DNA from: Litoditis marina
Taxonomy: Eukaryota; Nematoda; Chromadorea; Rhabditida; Rhabditidae
Length of the DNA: 64,000 nucleotides
Reading direction: 5' to 3'
NCBI GenBank assembly: GCA_964036275.1
Contig: OZ038436.1
Span: 16,395,904-16,459,903 of the forward strand
This document shows positions 1 to 14,814 of the stretch, piece by piece; position 1 is the first letter of the stretch; each line of letters opens with the position of its first letter. Below the pieces are notes generated by a model. That model worked only from the letters and a program-made list of their open reading frames with translations, ran no database searches and was not told the origin of the DNA. A program made the position numbers and the translations under genes.

Positions 1-814
1 GAATTGACGAGTCAGGAACAGTTAATGCTGGTTTTCACTGTAAACAACACACCTAATAATCCCTACAAATTATTCGAAATGCTAGACTTCTTCCTCACAA
101 TGTCAAGGGCGCTGCGAATCAATGAGTTACAGGTAGCTTCACTGAAGTTTACGAAAAATTTATTGATACTTTGTTAGATAATTCTATTCATCTAGCCAAA
201 CAACACTTTTTTGAAATCATAACTTCAGAAACGTTGTCAACAAGAGTTCGACTTGGACTGCGAGGCACTGGCTGGAGTGGGAGATTTCGCCTCCAAGGCT
301 CATTTCTACAGTGACATCATCTGCAAAATCGAAATGCAGGGACGGTAGGTGTTCTGTTAAACCAATTCTTTAGTTTCAAAATATTGATTTGCTTGCTAAT
401 TCTTAGAACTCCCATTCCACCTAGAAACTTCTCATGAACAACTATTCCCTGCTAAATTTCCACATTAAAGTTTGATTCCTTCTAGCTGGTAGTGGAAAGT
501 AGTGATGTTTTGACCAAGTGTCATCAAAGCAGTGCGGAATGCAGGGTAGACCCCTTCAAATGTTATAAGTAGTAGAGAATACAAGGTTCAGTCAAACACA
601 TTGCAGATTCATGTTGGCGTATGCCACTCCCGGCAGATACCACCCTCCTCCCACTACCACTACCACCACTACCACCACCACCACCGCAGCCCCCACCACC
701 ACCGCAGCCGCCTACCAAGTGGCTACTCCCGGTTATGAAGAACCCGCTCCCTACGAGGAACCTAAGCCCGAATACGGTACTCCCCAAAAGGAAACCTCGC
801 CCTACAAACAGTAA
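1..814 (+). CDS. 3' part of a secreted-looking Thr/Pro-rich protein, 5' end outside window
   Basis: Three exons fit in one frame: 1-132 (donor CAG|GTAGCT, phase 0), 229-344 (after aacttcag, ending phase 2) and 607-814 (after cattgcag, TAA stop at 812-814). The first two give a helical-looking stretch with a few cysteines (KRCQQEFDLDCEAL near the start of exon 2). The last exon begins MLAYATPGRY, then has a run of prolines and about eleven threonines, alternating Ala/Thr blocks, and a Tyr/Pro/Glu-rich end with repeated YEEP-like units, closing in SPYKQ. Such ends occur in extracellular or cuticle-associated nematode proteins. I recognise no named family and assign no function. A 60-nt stretch at 486-545 also looks exon-like (acceptor ttctag, donor GG|GTAGAC), but it carries stops in the frame joining its neighbours, so I leave it out. 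The true 5' end is beyond base 1. Confidence 0.55.
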
Positions 815-3800
815 TTGTGTCTGAAAACAACTCGAATAGAGTGCTTATTGTTTAATTAACTAATTAAAATTTAACAAGTCTTTCAATAGAATTCAACTCG
901 TTCTTTCATTAAAACGTTCTCGCAAAAGCAGTGTCAGAGACCTGTATCAGATTGAGCTTACTTTGTTGTTGTACATTGTGAAAACTGCTTATAAAATATT
1001 TGTTCTTTTTTATGTTACTCGAGAATGAAAGTAGTTGATGATGTTTTTCTCCACCTATGAAAAACTAGTTTCCACTCCACAACAAATCTGAGGAATTGTG
1101 AAGAAGAAAACCAGATGTCTTAGGACTCAGACAATGACTCAGTTTGATCATTGATGTTATTAGTGTTATTCTGTTTGTATCGCTTTAAAAACGTAAAACA
1201 TTCTGAGGCGATAGAAAAGAACAGTTTTATTCTGAAATTGTGTTATTTAATCAGAAAATTTACAACTTTATCAAAATCTAAAATTACTACACTCACACTT
1301 TCTGTCAGTGTTCATACACACATGTTAGATACCACATAACTGTCGTCTAATTTCGGCTAATTGCTCGCGTAAACAGCACACATGCATTTCGTGTCTCGGA
1401 GTCTCGTATTGCATTTCTCCAATCAATATCAGGACAGGGGGGGGGGGGGGGGGGGATGCAGTGGGGGCCTGTCATTAGCAACCTACCACCCGGATTTTCC
1501 CTAATTCGCACCAGGATTATAGTCTTTTGCAGATTATTGTCTCATGTTATTCAATGTTTCTACCTAATCGTACTATCTGTGTGTTAATTTTTAATCAAAC
1601 GCACATTTCACCAAAATAGTCATTCCGTATACTTTTCTTGTTTCTTAGTCTACTTTCGTGATGAAAATTGAATTAATAATTGTAAAATATTGCTCATAGA
1701 TGAGTGCGTGAATATAACAGTAATATATCAAAGGTTATGACTTGTATTTGTTGAACGCAGCTTCACATCACGAATCAATTACTAATTTTTTTTCAAACCA
1801 TAAATGTAACACATTTGCGAGTAAAGCAAACACAGAAACCTTTTATCACAGTCCATACTGGCACTTTCATGCAGTATGACTCACCACGCCACGTAAATAT
1901 TTTTCTAATCAACGTGAAAAAACTATTGGTTCATCGAATTTGTCTTGTTTTTTCTCCTGAGGTCAAAGGTACATTTTCTTCTAGGATCAATATTCGTTGT
2001 TATTTACAAAATATGCATTTCCTCGTAATGTTTTTTAGTAATTGTAAATTGAGCAGATATGCGCGATATCCCGCGTTCGCATATGTTTCTTGTTGTTTTT
2101 TGTCGGGTCTAACAAAAACACATGTATTGAATAGGTTGAGCGGCCGGCAATACTATCTCTCTCTCTCGTAAATGTATGCAAAGCGGCTCATAACACACCG
2201 CTGCGCCCGAATGCCGCTATGCGCCATGTTATTTTATGACCGACCCAAAATTAATTTGTTCCCTTCATTTCCGGTACTTTAGAAGTAGGATTTCTAAGAG
2301 TATAGAGTTCTAAAATCTTCGTTCACAGCTTTATTCTATACAGGAGACAATGTAACGTTTCGTTAATATTACTTTTCCGGCACGTGTTTTCCTGTTTATC
2401 CCCTACTTTTTGAAGTTGAAGTATTCCGAGGCAGCACAACCAGTCCATGCAGTATAGTAGTTTTTTTGTATTCCAATAACTTGCACTCGTTAGTTGTCCC
2501 TGGCTCCCCACGTGACGAGATCGTATTTGTTACTACCTTCAACAGTTTTTCAGAGTTGTTCCAATTGTTCTGATTTTTTTCGAGTGATGCGTTAACGCAT
2601 AACTCGTGGTTAATACAACCTTGTGAGAGTGGGAACGAAATCGGTCAAATCTCATTCTCTAAAAAACCAGTCTCAAATTAGTACTCCGTGTAAGGCTATT
2701 GAGCCACCAATTTCCGTCATTTTTAGTAGTGCTCAACATGTATAGGTTGTACCTAGTAGTGAATGGACTAGTTTTCTGGAACTTGAATACACTACTACTT
2801 TTCTTATGGTGTACTATTCACACATTTCACGCAATCAAGTGTTCGGATATAATTGTCTCTCGTTCATAAAAGAGCAGAATAAAATGTACATTTTTCGGCC
2901 TTTTCTACTGTTGGTAATCTGAACCGTCACCTTTTATTTGTAGTTCGGAATCTATGTACGGATCAAACTACAACTCAAGTTCGATGACAACCTGTGGGTT
3001 GGGAATGTGACCCAATAACATTCGCTCTGTTTGAAAAGTATCCTATACGGTGTATTTTGCCCTCACTGTGTTTGAAGTTCGATCTGGTTGCTTTTCGGTC
3101 GGATTTCGTAAATAATGGCGTGTAACGAGACCATACTACAAAGGATATTTGGTCACACCCTGTGTCTCATTCAAATCCTCACCTCTTTCATTCGTAGTCC
3201 GGAATCTATTATGTGTTAGCAGATCAAACTCCAACTATACACACCCTTCGAATCAAGAATATCTCATTCCACTGTATGTGTCGTGTGAAGTCTCTATTTT
3301 TCATGTATATTTCAAAGTGCGCAGATAAAACTCACTTTAGAAAGGTTCGGTCACACCCTATGAGTTAGGAATGTGACCCAAATATCTCATTTCCGCCTGG
3401 AATTTCCTGCCGCCCTGCCGCCCTCCGTTTTACTCCCACGAGACCAGTTGCAATTAATTCTGATCAATCTTTTTGTCCGCGCCAACCTCTTCTCTTGCAT
3501 AAGAATAAGCTTATTAAAGCAGGTTATTCTGATGAGCTGCGACCAAATCGAGAGCGACATCCTCTTTCATTATTGGCCTAAGACATAAAAGCTTCTAAGA
3601 GGAAAACCAGCTCGCCACAAGTGTTTTCTCTCTTTTGTTCAATTCACACCTTTTCCACTGCTGAGACAGAACAGCCAGGACAAACTCAATCGAGGTCTGA
3701 AGTACACGTCGTCAAGTTAAATATGCATCATGATTGAAAATATTCATTTTCTTCATCTGAACTTTATAAATGTATTTAATTTTGTGTTCATGGATCTCTC

Positions 3801-3951
3801 ATATAGTCTTGTCGATGTTGACAGAGGTTCAGCTGAACATGCTCTTGATTATCTTCAACTTTGTTGAGAGTTGATTAGTTCGTCCATGGAAATCTCATGA
3901 ATTTCATGGTTTGACGACAAATTTTCCAGATCTTCTTATGAATAGCAGGAA
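815..3951. other. Intergenic region with simple repeats, no gene seen
   Basis: AT-rich spacer between the Thr-rich gene and the CYRI gene. It holds a run of about 20 G at 1437-1456 and a degenerate repeated segment around 2940-3370. That segment has two passages beginning tagt(t/c)cggaatctat and two copies of a phrase like gggaatgtgaccc. Open frames here are short, lack splice context and have no recognisable domain. The CYRI promoter and any trans-splice acceptor should lie in the last few hundred bases; aattttccag at 3920-3929 precedes the first coding exon. Confidence 0.6.
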
Positions 3952-8541
<4,590 letters not shown>

Positions 8542-9615
8542 TTTATGATCATTAGAAGGTTATAGTAGTTAACTTTTCTGTTTTTTAGAACATATTCTCC
8601 TATATAATAGTTTGTTTGCCTGTTACAGTCCATTCCTGCTCCATTCGGTGACTGTTTTCCTTGAGAATTTGAATAATTCAATTTGAAGTTAAGATTAATT
8701 GTGAGTTGATACGTAGATATAGATCAATACGAAAACTCTGGTGAAGTTCGCAAAACTCATAATAGTTATCAACTCGATTTCATCGTTTTCAGCAGAATTT
8801 GAGACAATTTGTAAATATGATATATTCCGGTTAACTGTACTTCTAGTCTTGTGGTTATAAATACGCGCGGATTGTGATTTGCCAACCTAGTCTTAGTCTA
8901 ATCTAATTATATTAGGACTCTCAGTTCGTACAATTTTTCTCCTAAATACATTTTCATCGTATTGTTACGTTTTCATTATTCTGTCTTCTCATTGCTGAGC
9001 ATGTGACAGAAGCGCTGCCGTGCTCAATTCACTTGTCGAAAATCAATAATCATGTTTTGCACAGTCGCACCTCAACTGCTCCACCCAGCACTGAGAAGTC
9101 TGAACCCTGCCTCAAATCGCCAGTATTGCACAATTTTACTCCGATGGCCTTTTAAACACTGTGTCTGTACACGTTGGCCCACTTCAAAATCAGATGTTAT
9201 TCTTTGTTTGAATTAGTGAACCAACTTGCTTTGTGGATTTTGAAGAGGCTTCTCATGGTACAATTATTCAAGCAAATGCCCAGCTGCTCATTTCAGTACT
9301 TGTTTTTCCGTTGTTCAATGTGATTATGATAAACTTCATTGCGAATCTTGTTTGGAGTAGTTTTCGATATACTGAGAAAATTTCGCATATACGAGGAAAA
9401 ACTTTCTTAAACTTTCAATTTCTTATACAGCTTTTTTCGTAACAGATTTTACCGCGAAAAATAACTATTTCTTGTTTAGATTCAACTTTTATTTTACAAA
9501 AATAAAATAGAAGAGCGTGAAAGTCTACTTTTGTTGCAAACAAATTATTGGACGATGTATCTGATTACAACGGAAATATGCAAATGCTGAATAGAGATCA
9601 TCTCGAGTTCTCTTC
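8542..9615. other. Convergent intergenic region between CYRI and the IRLD-like gene
   Basis: About 1.07 kb separating two convergent genes, so it contains both 3' UTRs. I see no gene in it. A short frame at 9233-9442 has no splice context and no recognisable motif. Confidence 0.6.
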
Positions 9616-12600
9616 TCAAGCTGTCTTCTTCTTCGCCTTGCTGTGGGACGATTCTGATGACCTTTTACTGGAGGCGGACACGGTTTTGGAGGCGGATCCG
9701 GCTTTGGCGGTGGACTGCCCCCCAGATGCGTTGGCCTTCATAACCTCGCCCGACTTCACTTGCGGACTCTCCTGCGACTTGTCAGTTTTCATGGCGGCAC
9801 GAGTCTTTTCGTCCCGGTGCAACTGAAAAACGAAAGTTTGGTATTCACTTCACCGATCGATAGTAATCGACCGATCGATAGTAATCGATCGATCGATAGT
9901 TCCAGTACAGTAAATTTCAGTTAGCGGAGTCAATTGTGTTGGAAAGTTTTCAACAGCGATCAGCTAAATGAAAATTGTTGCACAAGCTGGCTGACTACTA
10001 TCGATGGATGAAACGAACTATAATGTGGATCTCAGTTTTTTCCTTGTTCCAGAGTGTTGTGAGAAATTACGGTTCAGGGAAGAATGTAACGTACGAAAGA
10101 ACTAATAACAGGTTCTTTCAATATATTTTGCTGTAACTGTAGTTTTTCTCACTTGTATTTCAAAAATTTCAAAAGTTGTGCATCAATCAAAACATACACA
10201 CATAATTGAATGTGCTGATCGACGAACGTAGCAACGTTTCGTGAAAGTTAATATTTTCCTCTTAAATATAGAACTCGCAACACGAATAAAGATGAAAATG
10301 AACCGGGAACTCACTTTGAAAACCACGAGCCAGAGTACGACCAGTATGACAGAGACGCACAGTATACCGACAGCAATGCCAAGTACAGCAATTTCTACAG
10401 CCGCTGAAACAACCTCCTGTTCAAACAATTGTCCAAGTTTTTCGCACTTCAATCCCTGTTAGGGAAAAAATATAATCTTGTATTCTATACACAAAAAGAA
10501 TACTAGATACTTGAACAACCAAGATGAAGCTTACACATTTTCGGTGCATCTTCAAGGGGAGCTTCGACAACTTCTAGTTGGTCACTGCTCGTCAATGCAA
10601 CCAGAAACGGGCCCAAAAACTCCTTGTAGTTCTAGAAAAAACATAAATTTTCTTCCCAAACTGAGCTCCACGTGAAGTGCATGAATCTAACCTTTCGAAC
10701 AACAAAAACGTAAAGGATGGCTGATGTCCATAGTGAAGACTATAATCCAAAATATAGATCCTATACCGCTAGCGACTACAACGAACTATGACAGTTCTGC
10801 ATCCGGAACTGTTCAAAACATGCGAATACTGTACGATTGCCGTTTCCTCTCTCTATCAAAAATAGGCTGAGGAGAACCTGTTACACAATCGTTGTAAATT
10901 CCTTTTTTTGGCAACTGAAGCTGGCGTGAAGCACCAAAAATAGTTATCAAAATCTGAATGTTGTTTGCGCTCGATACGCGCCGTTCATTTATTAAGAACA
11001 TCAACCAAAGAACCACGGGACAAAACTACAAACACAGCGGTAAAAGCAACATTCACCGTATAGACATTATGATGAGGAGGACTTGGTACACAATCGCGGT
11101 AAATATACTTCTTGATCCAAATTAAGTGGGCGGGAAGCGCGAAAAGTACAAAACAATTTCGTTCCGTAATTTATCTCAAAGTCTCACTTTCATGTCCATT
11201 ATTTCTTCTCCCAGTTCCACACATTTTGCGACGTTGCAACTAACGACGGAGATATTAGAAAAGAGGGCGAGAGAACCCAGATTCTTATTCCCTTTAATTG
11301 TCAATGCCGGCGTATCTGGAAGATACTATGGATTTTATGGAATGTTACTTTTTTTGTGATTCTCAGTTGAAACGGAGCCATGTTATATTCACCCCCCGTG
11401 GTGAGGGGTGAAAGTAACACAGGCCTTATTTTGGCTGAAACGAAAAAATGTGGGGGGCAAAAGTAAAATAGTGCCGAAGCTGGAATTATATAAACTACAG
11501 CATCCGTTGGACTTTCTCAGTTTTTGTTGTTCAGTGCATAGCTATATTCAAATTTTGTTGTCACCAGCCACTTTACATATCACTTGCTTCTTATTTTCAG
11601 GCTTCAAGCGGAGTAGAGCCAAACTTTTTGGAAAGTAGTAGTCAGTTCTATTGACTTTTTTACATTGATTGTATGAATAAAGTTCCATATAAAATCTAAA
11701 CTGTACAAACTGTACTCACTCTCTTTTTTGCAATCTATCTTCTCGAGTTGTTGCAGGAAAGAGAGTCCGTTCAGTGGAGCATCGTTGTTTTTTATTGTAA
11801 CGCATCCATTGACAATAAGGACAGTCTTCAGTCTTTCCAGTTCTTTCATATCAACTTAAATACAGAAATTACTAGTGGAATGTACAGTTCCGTAAACATA
11901 TTAATGTGCTAGAACGGGGGTTATGTTAAAATTTGAAACTTACAGGCATAGCTCGTACGAATACGAATTTCCGGAAACTTTGCATGCTTTTGCTCTTGGC
12001 AGTGAATATTACCGAAATGAATCAATTGCTTGTACTAACATTCGATCATGTCACAAAACATTTATCGAAAAGTTGTTTACTGTAGGTGTACAGAGAGGTC
12101 TGTAACATAGTATAAATGGAATATTATACACGTTATTGGCTGGAAATTCCTGCTTAAAGAGGGACGATTGATTGGTCCACTCCCAACGCTTCAGTCCTTT
12201 AAACTGCAATACACTTTCAATTGCAGTTTAAAGGACCGTTGACACGGGATTGGTCCACATAATCGTCCTTCTTTAACTAGAATTAGTGAGATTTTTCCCA
12301 TTGTTTCTCTCACCTGAACTTTTGTCAGTAATTGTGATATCCCCGTTGACTATGGTGCATGTTTTGGTGTTGGTGGGGAGCATAACCTCGCTGGACGTGC
12401 AGATTTCTGAAAAGATTACCAATTGGAAAAATAGGAAGGTTGAAGAGAAAACCTTGGAGAAGTTTTTGCAACTAAGGTATACGACTACACACATTTTATA
12501 ATTGCCACCCCACCCCTCTCACTCACAAACAACCACGCTTCGTCTTTCAAATTTGCAAAAAGTCAAGGAGTCAAGCTATGAAGTTAAATAATTTGTCATT

Positions 12601-14490
12601 GTCGAGATATGGATTTATGTAAATTGAACATTTTTCAACTCACGGCTCCCCAGCTCCAGACGAAGTATTCTTGGTCGAGTGATGAGTACGATGTTGCCTA
12701 GTTTTTCATACTGACTGAAATTAACGCATTCAAGATCAATTTAAAAAGTTTACAACCATAATGACTTAACAACCAAAAGTACTTCATTTTTAAGTTATAC
12801 GACTACATATAGTTATACGATATACGAGAAGTTCACCGGGGGAAAAAAGAAAGCAAAATTAGGAATGAAACAACTGAAAGGTGTATGAGGTACGCCCGTT
12901 TGTTGCCGATGCCCAGGCGGGTCGACCCGGCTGGGCATCGGCAGAATTCTATCCGAATAATATTAATACAACACCAGAGGCGCAATGCAGAGAAATCCCT
13001 ACAAGGAAATAGTTGTGTGTGTTTCTTAGCGCATAGTTTCTCTCTTCTCTCACGGGTATTGAGAGAATCTGTGAAGAGAAAGAGAAAGAGAGAACATTAA
13101 ATAGGAGAGACACAGAGATATGGGCAAATAATCCTACATAAGGCCGCGTTTTGCTGTTGTCGACAGTATTGAAGAGTTCTTACTTTTTCTCCGCGTAGGC
13201 ATGTCTGACTATGTTCACTAGTTGGTAGTCAGCAGTAGAGGCGGGGTGGTTCGAATGGATATCTATTGTTGGGTTCAACTGCGACCGAGCCAGAGCCGAG
13301 AATATACCGTTCAGATCTATCAACTGAGCATTTCCGACTATTTCGATACCTGTAATGTAGACGGTGGAATGAAGTGGATAATCTCAAATTGCTCGAAAAG
13401 CACGTACATTACTAATCTGCCAATCTCGTAATGTTAACATATAGATGTGAGTCAAACACAGGTGTTTCAAAACGAATATTGGAGTGGATAATGAAAGAGC
13501 GGGAAAAGGTAGAGGACGAAACAAAGGAAGAAGAACGGTAGAAGAGAAATAGAGGGTAACAGATAGAGAAAAAGTAAGGAGAGAAATAGAGCGAGCGGAA
13601 GAGAAGAAGAACGGAAGAAGAGAATTACAGGGAAAGAGATAGAGGAAAAGTAAGGAGCAAAATAGAGCGAGCGAGAGAAATAGTAGGAAGAAGACAGTTT
13701 TACCTCCGTGCACATCCAAAGAGTGGTAGAGAAAGTCGAGCTTCTTCAAATCTGTGTTCTTGATTGTCAGTTGACCTCTGATAGTTTTCACATTAGCCAG
13801 TTCCGATATTTCTTGAGCATCTGAAAAACAAACCAAAAAGTGGTTTTTTAATGACAGAAGCTACTGAACACAGATACTTAAGAGGTATTGAGCTCGGCCC
13901 TACAACGGGGAAATGCAGAATGACCGAAAAGAAAGTTACTGTTAGTTGTTGTTGGTTAATGTTTGATGTTTCGAGCAACTCACATGCGGTGATCTTGAGA
14001 TTCCCGACCTCTGGCACGGATAGGAGTGTGCCCTTATCCCGCGGCCATTCTACATCCACTGAAATCATCTGATTACAAGAACATGAATCGATGGGAACTT
14101 TTTTTAACACTCGGTATTCCATTAGTATTTCACTTTTTTGGTATTGATTTTCTATGAACCCGATACTCGTGATAAGTTACTCAGAACGAGCTTTACTAAA
14201 AACGAGGAACTGTAAAGACTTCTGTTCATTTTTGACTGACGAACAAATAAAGAACGGTAATGCGAACGTCTGCCGTTTTAGCATAAATGAACCGATTCGG
14301 ATTGTTTAAAATACACAATTCAATAGAGAACCCAGTTGTCGAGAAATTCAAATTCAATAGAGACTATAATTGTATAAAAAAAGTTAACAAATCAAAATTC
14401 ATTAAAATGTTTACCTGAAGCATTATCACTCGAGCTGAAGCATAGTAGTAACAGGATGGAGCTACGAAAAAGCAAAGCTCGACCAGTCAT
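9616..14490 (-). CDS. IRLD-like receptor L-domain membrane protein
   Basis: Exons on the minus strand: 14490-14415, 14058-13984, 13820-13704, 13349-13184, 12714-12644, 12406-12314, 11854-11720, 11315-11188, 10631-about 10535, 10455-10315 and 9822-9616 (TGA). Phases agree for exons 1-9. Exon 1 is a signal peptide (MTGRALLFRSSILLLLCF). The ectodomain carries L-domain signatures such as VKTIRGQLTI with FLYHSL, then a second module with CTIVNGDITI, VLIVNGCVTI and TPALTIKGN, and a final CNVAKC. Exon 10 holds one hydrophobic TM segment (VLGIAVGILCVSVILVVLW). The tail is Ser/Lys-rich and ends KAKKKTA, with no kinase domain. Nematodes have an expanded family of such truncated insulin/EGF-receptor-like proteins (irld genes), thought to act as ligand-binding or modulatory receptors. 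The exon 9-10 junction is unresolved: the strong GTAAGC donor gives the wrong phase, so there is either another donor there or a frame lesion. Confidence 0.8.
9848..9901. repeat. Short tandem repeat of CGATCGATAGTAAT
   Basis: Three imperfect copies of a 14-20 bp unit rich in ATCGAT, just inside the last intron of the IRLD-like gene. The unit is self-complementary around CGATCG. Confidence 0.8.
11385..11466. repeat. Copy of a G-rich 'GGGGTGAAAGTAAC' repeat
   Basis: Contains caccccccgtggtgaggggtgaaagtaac followed by a block gtggggggcaaaagtaaa. It matches the larger cluster at about 41985-42325 and lies in an intron of the IRLD-like gene. Confidence 0.75.
12154..12276. mobile_element. TTAA-flanked foldback MITE, copy 1
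   Basis: About 120-bp near-palindrome. TTAA is present at both ends (12154-12157 and 12273-12276), with inner termini AGA(A/G)GGACGATT. The two arms contain tcctttaaactgcaat and its reverse complement around a short spacer. TTAA target sites are typical of piggyBac-type elements; no transposase is present. It lies in an IRLD-gene intron. Confidence 0.85.
12902..12943. repeat. 42-nt GC-rich perfect-stem hairpin
   Basis: Stem tgccgatgcccag / ctgggcatcggca around a core centred on the palindrome CGGGTCGACCCG. It is far more GC-rich than its surroundings and lies in an IRLD-gene intron. Confidence 0.85.
13500..13690. repeat. Purine-rich direct repeat (two copies of about 80 bp)
   Basis: Two passages sharing gaagaagaacgg(t/a)agaagaga, then agatagag(a/g)aaaagtaagga and aatagagcgagcg. 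They lie in the intron between exons 3 and 4 of the IRLD-like gene and are strongly strand-asymmetric (A+G). The Phe/Leu/Ser-rich minus-strand frames across it are artefacts. Confidence 0.8.
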
Positions 14491-14814
14491 TCCATCTACA
14501 GGGAGAAACAATGAATGCTGGCGAATTTGACATGCGAGGAAAATGCGTTAGTGGCACGATTGCACTTTTCGTAGAAATGTTGAATGTGTACAGTTAGTTC
14601 ATCGAAAACACGTATGGTTCGTGAACAAAGAACGAAACTGAGCACATTTTCTGTGTCCACACTGAAACATGAAATAGACTGCCTCGAAAACTAATCAATA
14701 ACAACAAATATTCTTGATCTAGCATATTTTTCGGATGAAATGGAACTTTGCCGTTTTTTCTAACATTCATAACAACAAAATTTTGGAAAGCAATGTTCAT
14801 TACGATTTTATTCA

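Noticed and set aside
13384..13836. 150-aa minus frame with Leu/Phe/Ser-rich hydrophobic stretch
   Set aside because: Only 13704-13820 is exon; the hydrophobic part is the purine-rich intron repeat read antisense.
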